Shown: positions 15,439 to 20,191 of the stretch, one piece after another | How the letters are laid out: each line of letters starts with the position of its first letter | Numbering within the stretch: the stretch's first letter is position 1 | Source: Myxococcales bacterium UBA5297 | GTDB taxonomy: Bacteria; Myxococcota; Myxococcia; Myxococcales; UBA5297 | Assembly: GCA_002408385.1 (NCBI GenBank) | Contig: DHSB01000084.1 | Coordinates: 28,733 to 48,923 of the forward strand | DNA: 20,191 bases | Reading direction: 5' to 3' | The notes under the pieces: generated by a model | The model's database searches: none | Seen by the model: only the letters and a program-made list of their open reading frames with translations | Told to the model about the DNA's origin: nothing | Program-made: the position numbers and the translations under genes

Positions 15439-16080
15439 CTATTCGTTGGCCTCAGGCTCGTCCTCCTCGCCGGGGGACTGGCCGGTCGGGCCGCCCGCGA
15501 TCGCCTTGATGCCCCCGTCGGGCTTGGGCCGCTTTGCGGCCTTCGGGGCCTCCGGCTCCTCGGTGACGGCCGCTCGGACTCTCTGCTCGAACTCCTGGTC
15601 CCTGCGCTCGCGCGCCTCGTCGATAGTCTCGGCGAGCTGGGAGGCGACCTCGCTCAACACGCTCCCGTTGGGGATGGAGTCAAGCTCCAGGCGTGCCGTG
15701 GCGTAGTCCTTCTTTTCGAGCGCGCGTTTGGCTGCGGCCAGCTTCTTCTTCGCGTCGAGCTCGGCGCGGGCCCGCAGCAGCAGCCCGTCGGCGTCGCTCT
15801 TGCCTCCGGCCGAGGCGATGCGGAGCTGTTCTTCGGCCTCTTCGAAATTCGCCTGTTCGAACAGCATCTTGCCGAGACCTAGCGCGAAGGCGGCCTCCTC
15901 GCTCGTCGGCACCATCCCCGGCGTCCACTTCAGGCGTCGCGGCCCCTTGGGCTTTTCAGGTTCGCTAGGGGTCGCGACCGGCGACGCCGGGGGCGGAGGC
16001 GAGGTCTCCGGCTTCGGGCAGCCAAGGACGAGCAATGCAGCACAGGTCATCCCTGCCACGGTGCGGACGGTGGGCTTCAT
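15439..16080 (-). CDS. TPR-like predicted lipoprotein, unknown function
   Basis: A 213-aa predicted lipoprotein. The ATG at 16080 is preceded by AAGGAG at 6 bases and gives the signal AGMTCAALLVLGC (lipid Cys21). A Pro-rich stretch (25-50) leads into helical TPR-like repeats (about 60-165: EEAAFALGLGKMLFEQANFEEAEEQL; AAKRALEKKDYATARLELDSIPNGS), and the tail (170-213) is charged and disordered. Such repeats normally mediate protein contacts. It lies upstream of hrcA with an 83-bp gap in the same direction, so it could read into the heat-shock cluster, but nothing shows a functional link. I do not recognise a specific family. Confidence 0.8.
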   Translation of the reverse strand: MKPTVRTVAGMTCAALLVLGCPKPETSPPPPASPVATPSEPEKPKGPRRLKWTPGMVPTSEEAAFALGLGKMLFEQANFEEAEEQLRIASAGGKSDADGLLLRARAELDAKKKLAAAKRALEKKDYATARLELDSIPNGSVLSEVASQLAETIDEARERRDQEFEQRVRAAVTEEPEAPKAAKRPKPDGGIKAIAGGPTGQSPGEEDEPEANE

Positions 16081-16103
16081 CTCGACTCCTTGTGGCGAGA
16101 GGC

Positions 16104-16122
16104 GCCTCCTGCCGCAGGAGGC
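16104..16122. promoter_or_regulatory. Perfect 8-bp stem hairpin in the leader of the TPR-like lipoprotein
   Basis: GCCTCCTG-CCG-CAGGAGGC lies 24-42 bases upstream of the ATG at 16080, just before the ribosome-binding site in the transcript. One arm is purine-rich and SD-like (AGGAGG on the plus strand). It could be an operator or an mRNA structure that affects translation. Confidence 0.35.
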
Positions 16123-16234
16123 CACGATGGGGGGCGAAACCGTGGAAATCGCGACGAGAATACACCAGCCTGCCGGCACTTGTGGAGGGGCGGCTTGGCG
16201 CCTCCCGCCCTCGTCCTTCGCGTTCGCGGGCCCC

Positions 16235-16263
16235 TTTACAGGGTGTGCCGCGCTCACTAGGAT
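16235..16263 (+). promoter_or_regulatory. Candidate housekeeping promoter for the SDR/enoyl reductase gene
   Basis: TTTACA (16235-16240), 17 bases, TAGGAT (16258-16263). The -35 matches five of six consensus positions and the -10 four of six, with ideal spacing. Start near 16270 would give a leader of about 98 bases to the ATG at 16368. Confidence 0.5.
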
Positions 16264-16367
16264 TCGCCGCCCCAGCCGCCCGGTCGCAGGGAACGAGCCG
16301 GCCTCGCGCCTCTGACAGGCCGCGTTGGTCGCCCCCTAAAGTCCGGGCTTCGACCGGAGGCGAGCAG

Positions 16368-17174
16368 ATGAGCGATTCTTCACGCAGCGGGTGGGCCCTG
16401 ATCCTCGGGGCGTCGAGCGGTTTTGGCGCCGCGACCTCGCTGGAGCTCGCCCGCAGCGGCTTTGACATCCTCGGCGTCCACCTCGACCGCAAGACCACGA
16501 TGCCGTTGGCCGAAAAGGTCCAGTCCGAGGTGCGGGCTCTTGGCCGGCAGGCCGACTTCTTCAACATCAACGCCTCGGACGCCAACAAGCGCCACGAGGT
16601 GATCCAGCACCTCGCTCAGAAGCTGCGCGCCGAGGGCCAGCCCTCCGGTCTCAAGGTGCTCTTCCACTCCTTGGCCTTCGGCACGCTCAAGCCGCTCTGC
16701 CCGCCGGAGGACGGCGACTGCATCACCCAGTCGCAGCTCGAGATGACCCTCGACGTGATGGCCAACTCGCTCGTCTACTGGGCCCAGGAGATCGTCCGGG
16801 CGAAGCTGATGGCCCCGGGCAGCCACCTGATGGCGATGACCTCGGAGGGCTCGAGCATCGCCTGGCCGGGCTACGGTGCGGTCTCGGCCGCCAAGGCCGC
16901 CCTCGAGGCGTACTGCCGGCAGCTCGCCGTCGAGCTCGCCCCGGCCGGCATCTGCGTCAACGCCATCCGCGCCGGGGTCACCGACACCCCGGCGCTGCGC
17001 AAGATCCCCGGCTGCGAGGCGCTCATCGAGCAGGCCCTGCGCCGCAATCCGTATCGGCGCCTGACCGCGCCCGAGGACGTCGCCAGGCTCGTCACCACCA
17101 TCGCCAACGGCTCGACCGCCTGGCTGACGGGCAACGTGCTCGGCGTCGATGGTGGCGAGCACATCGCCGGCTGA
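16368..17174 (+). CDS. SDR oxidoreductase, probable FabL/FabI-type enoyl-ACP reductase
   Basis: A 268-aa short-chain dehydrogenase/reductase, full length. ATG 16368 has GGAGG 7 bases upstream. The Rossmann start is WALILGASSGFGAATSLELA (Gly-rich nucleotide loop GASSGFG), a hydrophobic SDR core follows (VLFHSLAFGTLKP), then MTSEGSS and the catalytic pair YGAVSAAK (Tyr-x6-Lys as in FabI/FabL, or Tyr with the Lys spaced by the alignment). The C-terminal part IRAGVTDTPALRKIPGCEAL and NPYRRLTAPEDVA, ending VLGVDGGEHI, resembles the FabL enoyl reductases that finish each fatty-acid elongation cycle. Enoyl reductase versus a 3-oxoacyl or other SDR activity cannot be settled by eye. The M23 gene follows 120 bases downstream in the same direction. 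Confidence 0.8.
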   Translation: MSDSSRSGWALILGASSGFGAATSLELARSGFDILGVHLDRKTTMPLAEKVQSEVRALGRQADFFNINASDANKRHEVIQHLAQKLRAEGQPSGLKVLFHSLAFGTLKPLCPPEDGDCITQSQLEMTLDVMANSLVYWAQEIVRAKLMAPGSHLMAMTSEGSSIAWPGYGAVSAAKAALEAYCRQLAVELAPAGICVNAIRAGVTDTPALRKIPGCEALIEQALRRNPYRRLTAPEDVARLVTTIANGSTAWLTGNVLGVDGGEHIAG

Positions 17175-17223
17175 CCGGTCGTCGCAGCGCCTCTCGCTCA
17201 TCGCATCGGTTCGAGGGTGTGGT

Positions 17224-17275
17224 CCCCATTCGCGAAGGGATTTCCCACGCTTGCGCGGAATCTCTTCGCGAGGGG
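17224..17275 (+). promoter_or_regulatory. Inverted repeat in the leader of the M23 peptidase gene
   Basis: TCGCGAAG (17230-17237) and CTTCGCGA (17264-17271) form a perfect 8-bp stem that extends outward through a mismatch to CCCC/GGGG. The loop contains a smaller GGGA-TT-TCCC hairpin. It ends about 20 bases before the ATG at 17295. It may end transcription of the upstream SDR gene or shape the leader; there is no T-run. Confidence 0.4.
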
Positions 17276-17294
17276 CCTGTTGGGAGCCCTCGAA

Positions 17295-17924
17295 ATGAAA
17301 GCGCATGCACTTCACACACTAGGGCTGGGCGCCGTGATACTGGCGCTCGGAGCAGCAGCGCCCGCCGCGGCGCAATGGGGCGAACAGCCCGTTCCCGCGG
17401 AGAGGATGGAGCCGACCGGCATCGAGCTCGAGCTGCCTTTCCCCTACGGGATAGAGGTCGAGGTCTCGCAGGCCCACGGCACCTTCAGCCACGTCGAGCG
17501 CGACCACTGGGGCTGGGACTTCCGCGCTCCCGAGGGCGCCCCGGTCGTCGCCGCCCACGACGGCGTCGTGCGCCTGGCGCGCGGCGACTCGACCCAGGGC
17601 GGTTGCTTCCGCGAGGCCGGGCCGTGGGCCAACTACGTCATCCTCTCGCACGAGAGCGGCTACGAGACGCAGTACCTGCACTTCTCCAAGGTCTTCGTGC
17701 GCCCCGGCCAGAGGGTGAAGGCCGGAGAGGCCATCGGCGCGGTCGGCTCGACCGGCTTCTCCTGCGGCTCGCACCTGCACTTCCAGCTTCAGAAGAGCGG
17801 CAGCCACTGGGCGAACCAGTCGGTGCCGGCGACCTTCCGGGTCCACGGTGATCCGAAGGCCAAGACCGTCGTCGTCTCGCAGACCCGATGCCCGAGGACG
17901 GACCAGCTTCAGGCCCAGCGGTAG
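17295..17924 (+). CDS. M23-family (LytM-type) peptidoglycan peptidase, secreted
   Basis: A 209-aa predicted secreted zinc metallopeptidase that would cut peptidoglycan cross-links or side chains. The ATG at 17295 gives a cleavable signal peptide (about 1-26, ending APAAAQ), with GGGAG upstream. The LytM domain (about 60-180) has all expected residues: HWGWD with His71 and Asp75, His128 in YLHF, and GSHLHF with His160 and His162. By analogy with LytM, His71, Asp75 and His162 bind zinc, and His128 and His160 act in catalysis. Cys104, Cys157 and Cys189 may form a disulphide. With an intact site it should be an active hydrolase rather than an EnvC-type activator. There is no coiled coil or LysM domain, so its targeting is unknown. 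Confidence 0.9.
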   Translation: MKAHALHTLGLGAVILALGAAAPAAAQWGEQPVPAERMEPTGIELELPFPYGIEVEVSQAHGTFSHVERDHWGWDFRAPEGAPVVAAHDGVVRLARGDSTQGGCFREAGPWANYVILSHESGYETQYLHFSKVFVRPGQRVKAGEAIGAVGSTGFSCGSHLHFQLQKSGSHWANQSVPATFRVHGDPKAKTVVVSQTRCPRTDQLQAQR

Positions 17925-17955
17925 GCTCGAGGACTGCCGATCCGTCCGGCAGGCT

Positions 17956-17986
17956 GGTTGGCAGGGGCGCATGGCAATGCGCCCGC
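17956..17986 (+). repeat. REP-like stem-loop, copy B
   Basis: GGTTGGCAGGGGCGCA head, then stem GGGCGCAT (17965-17972), loop GGCA, ATGCGCCC (17977-17984). It starts 32 bases after the M23 gene stop. Compared with copy A (2104-2134), the last stem pair differs but pairing is kept (G-C there, T-A here), a compensatory change that suggests the structure matters. Confidence 0.6.
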
Positions 17987-18112
17987 CCAAAAATCGAGCA
18001 GCCAACTCGACCGGCACCCGGGCCGGCCGTCGGACCACGGCGGCCAAGTCGCACCTGCGCCGGGTTGAACAGTCGGACATCCGGCAAGCCGCGCACCGGT
18101 TCCGGACGCTTC

Positions 18113-18229
18113 GGATCGGGCGCGCGGCGGCCGCGAGAACGGCTCGACGTTGGGGATCGGGCGCGCGGCGACCGCGGGCGCGCCCCGGACGCTCGAGACT
18201 CGGGCGCGCGGCCGATCCCCAACGTCGAG
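18113..18229. repeat. Long inverted repeat with nested direct repeats
   Basis: CTCGACGTTGGGGATCGG (18143-18160) is perfectly inverted at 18212-18229, with 51 bases between; near-matching GC-rich arms continue inward with a one-base bulge. GGATCGGGCGCGCGGCG occurs directly repeated at 18113 and 18154, and part of it again near 18199. It could fold as one large hairpin. No T-run follows. Confidence 0.8.
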
Positions 18230-18462
18230 AAGGGCTTGCGGCCGTCCCGGGGTTGATTCGAGCGTTTCGGAGGATCTCCGCTGGCCGCACGGGCGAAAAG
18301 GACCGTCCCTGCGGCCCTCCGGTCGCTGCCGCGGCGAATGGCGCCCTTTGCCGCTCCTCGCGGGCCTGGTCTGGCCCCTGCAACCGGGGCGCGCCGCTGG
18401 CAGTTGGTTCACGACTCGACTAAAAGGGGGGGCGCAACCAGCCGGACTTCGAGCACGGGAAG

Positions 18463-19803
18463 ATGCCGCTTCTCTACACCATTGCGTTCAGTCTTCTCTT
18501 CGTCCTCATCTTTCCGCTGCTCGCGCTGCACTCGAAGACGCGCTCGGGCATGCGCGCCCGGTTCGGCCTCTACCCGCGCGGCGCCTTCCCCGGCGGCCGC
18601 CCGCGCATCTGGCTCCACGGTGCCTCGGCCGGCGACCTGCTCTCGGTCTCGCCGATGGTGCGCCACTTTCGGGAGCGATTCCCGGGCTGCACCATCATCC
18701 TCTCGACCCTGACCAACTCCGGCTACCTGATGGCCAAGGAGCGCATCAAGGACGTCGACGCGGTCACCTTCGTGCCCTGGGATCTGCCGGGCGCCACGCG
18801 CCGCGCGGTCAAGGCGATAGACCCCGACCTGCTCGTCCTCGAGTACACCGAGATCTGGCCCAACCTCATCCGCGCCGCCCACAGGCACGGGGCGAAGATC
18901 GCCCTGACCAATGGGCGCTTCGCCCCCGCACACCTGCGCTCGTACCGGGCGCTCTTCTCGCTGGCCGGCAACCCGCTGCAGAGCGTCGACCTCTTCCTGA
19001 TGCGCGAGGATTTGGAGGCCGAGCGCGCCTTGAGGCTCGGCGCGCGCATGGACCGGGTCTGGGTGACCGGCAACACCAAGTTCGACGCGCTGCTGCCCGG
19101 CAAGTCGGCCGGCGCGGGCGAGGAGGCGCTGCTCAAGGCCTTCGGCTTTCCCCAGGGCGCGCCGATCTTCATCGGCGGCTCGACGCACGAGGGCGAGGAG
19201 CCGGTGCTCATCGAGGTCTTCAAGCGCCTGCTCAAAGACCGGCCCGACCTGCGGCTCGTGCTCGCCCCGCGCTACATCGAGCGGGGCGCGAAGGTGAAGG
19301 CGATGGCCGAGGCGGCCGGGCTGAGCGTGCGGATGCGCACCGACAAGGAGCCGCCCGCCGAGCCGCCGCGGGTCGCGGTGCTCGACACCATCGGCGAGCT
19401 GTCGCTCGCCTACCGGCTCGGGACCCTGGTCTTCGTCGGCGGCTCGTTCACCAGCCGCGGCGGCCAGAACATCCTCGAGCCCGCCGCCCAGGGCCGGCCG
19501 GTCCTCTTCGGGCCGAACATGGACAACTTCCACGACAGCGTGCAGGTGCTCGTCGGCCGCGGCGGCATCCAGGTCAAGGACCCCGACCACCTCTACCGCG
19601 TGGCGAGCGAGCTGTTCGCACGGCCCGAGAAGATGAGGGAGCTCGGCGAGCTTGCGCGCACCGCGGTCTCGCAGGTCCGGGGCGCGAGCGCGCGCAACGT
19701 GTCGCTGATGGCCCGCGCGCTCGAGCGGCGCAACGGCGACAACGGCAGGGCAGGGGCCGAAGCCGAAGGTCCGCGCCTCAAGGGAGCCAACGGCCAGCCG
19801 TGA
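18463..19803 (+). CDS. waaA: WaaA/KdtA-like 3-deoxy-D-manno-octulosonate (Kdo) transferase
   Basis: A GT30-type enzyme, 446 aa, expected to add Kdo to the lipid A precursor at the inner face of the cytoplasmic membrane. Residues 1-22 form a membrane anchor, as in the family. Family motifs are present: IWLHGASAGDLLSVSP (49-64), VLEYTEIWPNLI (125-136), TNGRFAPAHLRSY, IGGSTHEGEEPVLIEVF, LVLAPRYIERGAKV, and LDTIGELSLAY followed by FVGGSFTSRGGQNILEPAAQGRPVLFGP. Two usual residues differ: the catalytic Glu of the SVGE motif is Asp58 (SAGD), and the GGHN motif reads GGQN (333-336). Kdo transfer is therefore probable but not certain. The stop overlaps the next gene's GTG by four bases, so the two are surely co-expressed. 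Confidence 0.85.
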   Translation: MPLLYTIAFSLLFVLIFPLLALHSKTRSGMRARFGLYPRGAFPGGRPRIWLHGASAGDLLSVSPMVRHFRERFPGCTIILSTLTNSGYLMAKERIKDVDAVTFVPWDLPGATRRAVKAIDPDLLVLEYTEIWPNLIRAAHRHGAKIALTNGRFAPAHLRSYRALFSLAGNPLQSVDLFLMREDLEAERALRLGARMDRVWVTGNTKFDALLPGKSAGAGEEALLKAFGFPQGAPIFIGGSTHEGEEPVLIEVFKRLLKDRPDLRLVLAPRYIERGAKVKAMAEAAGLSVRMRTDKEPPAEPPRVAVLDTIGELSLAYRLGTLVFVGGSFTSRGGQNILEPAAQGRPVLFGPNMDNFHDSVQVLVGRGGIQVKDPDHLYRVASELFARPEKMRELGELARTAVSQVRGASARNVSLMARALERRNGDNGRAGAEAEGPRLKGANGQP

Positions 19804-20191
19804 GCCCTCCGAGCCGCATCCTCTTCATCCGGCTGACCGCGCTCGGCGACGTGCTGCTCGCCACGCCCGCGGCGCGGGCGCTCAAGCGGCGCTTCCCCGA
19901 AGCCGAGATCGACTGGCTCGTCGAGAAGCCCTACCTGCCGCTGGTTGCCGCCAACCCGCACGTGCGCGGGCTGGCCTACGACAAGCGCGGCAGGCACGCC
20001 GGGGCCTCGGGCCTGCGGCGCCTGCGGGCCGAGCTGGGCGAGCGCGGCTACGACCTCGTCGTGGACCTGCAGGGCAAGCCGAAGACCTGGTACCTGCGCT
20101 CGAGCGGCCGGCGCGCGGTCGCGATGCGCAAGCGCAGCCCGGGCAAGTCGCTGCTCGCGCTCTTCGGGCGCGACCCGCCGCTCGTCTGCGC
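19800..20191 (+). CDS. GT9-family heptosyltransferase (WaaC/WaaF-like), 3' partial
   Basis: The gene starts with GTG at 19800, overlapping the Kdo transferase stop as GTGA, and runs off the window after about 130 codons. The N-terminal half-domain begins ILFIRLTALGDVLLATPA, the hallmark of ADP-heptose:LPS heptosyltransferases, and continues ALKRRFPEAEIDWLVEKPY and later YDLVVDLQGKPKTWYL, also typical. These enzymes add heptose to Kdo in the LPS inner core, so its coupling to a WaaA-like gene fits one pathway. Which heptosyltransferase it is (I, II or a paralogue) cannot be told without the C-terminal domain. Confidence 0.92.
   Translation, partial: MSPPSRILFIRLTALGDVLLATPAARALKRRFPEAEIDWLVEKPYLPLVAANPHVRGLAYDKRGRHAGASGLRRLRAELGERGYDLVVDLQGKPKTWYLRSSGRRAVAMRKRSPGKSLLALFGRDPPLVC

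Larger units (their letters stand above)
17925..18462. other. Gene-free 538-bp spacer, repeat-rich
   Basis: I see no credible gene. The stretch holds a REP-like stem-loop (17956-17986), a direct repeat of GGATCGGGCGCGCGGCG (18113-18129 and 18154-18170), and a perfect 18-bp inverted repeat (18143-18160 with 18212-18229). No clear promoter for the downstream Kdo transferase gene could be placed. Confidence 0.7.

Noticed and set aside
17909..18412. Overlapping open frames in several phases in the spacer after the M23 gene
   Set aside because: Arg/Pro/Ala-rich sequences without motifs or start signals, interrupted by inverted repeats; typical of non-coding GC-rich DNA.

Overview
The window is about 20 kb of very GC-rich, gene-dense bacterial chromosome. 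The envelope genes (Kdo-transferase-like and heptosyltransferase-like LPS genes, at least six predicted lipoproteins) point to a Gram-negative organism. The order hrcA-grpE-dnaK-dnaJ, the abundance of lipoproteins and the Ala/Pro/Glu-rich protein extensions suggest Myxococcota or a related deltaproteobacterial lineage. That placement is inferred from gene content only. No mobile element, CRISPR array, rRNA or tRNA was recognised.

Layout. (1) 2-2041 (+): the C-terminal motor half of an FtsK/SpoIIIE DNA translocase, cut by the window edge. (2) 2351-5239: a secreted SGNH hydrolase (+), a small Ca-loop lipoprotein (-) and a LolA-like lipoprotein (+), separated by repeat-bearing spacers. (3) 5340-9219 (-): a WD40 lipoprotein carrying what looks like a dead retropepsin domain inside its propeller, then an LpoA/LppC-like TPR plus periplasmic-binding-fold lipoprotein. 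(4) 9220-9900: a 681-bp gene-free spacer holding 11 tandem copies of a 22-bp palindromic unit. (5) 9901-15355 (-): the heat-shock cluster, transcribed hrcA, grpE, dnaK, dnaJ, with an intrinsic terminator after dnaK and a separate dnaJ promoter. (6) 15439-16080 (-): a TPR-like lipoprotein, divergent from (7) an SDR enoyl-ACP-reductase-like gene and an M23 peptidase (+). (8) 17925-18462: a gene-free, repeat-rich spacer. (9) 18463-20191 (+): a WaaA-like Kdo transferase overlapping the start of a GT9 heptosyltransferase by 4 bases.

How the genes fit together. Most of the window is envelope biology: lipoproteins, peptidoglycan hydrolysis, fatty-acid synthesis and LPS core assembly. This sits around a chaperone operon and a cell-division DNA pump. 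The least ordinary items are the WD40/pseudo-aspartic-protease lipoprotein, the 22-bp palindrome array between dnaJ and the LpoA-like gene, and the control layout of the heat-shock cluster. In that cluster I saw no CIRCE operator. Instead a different palindrome lies between a candidate -35 and -10 ahead of what may be a leaderless hrcA. All functional calls come from reading motifs by eye; no database search was run.
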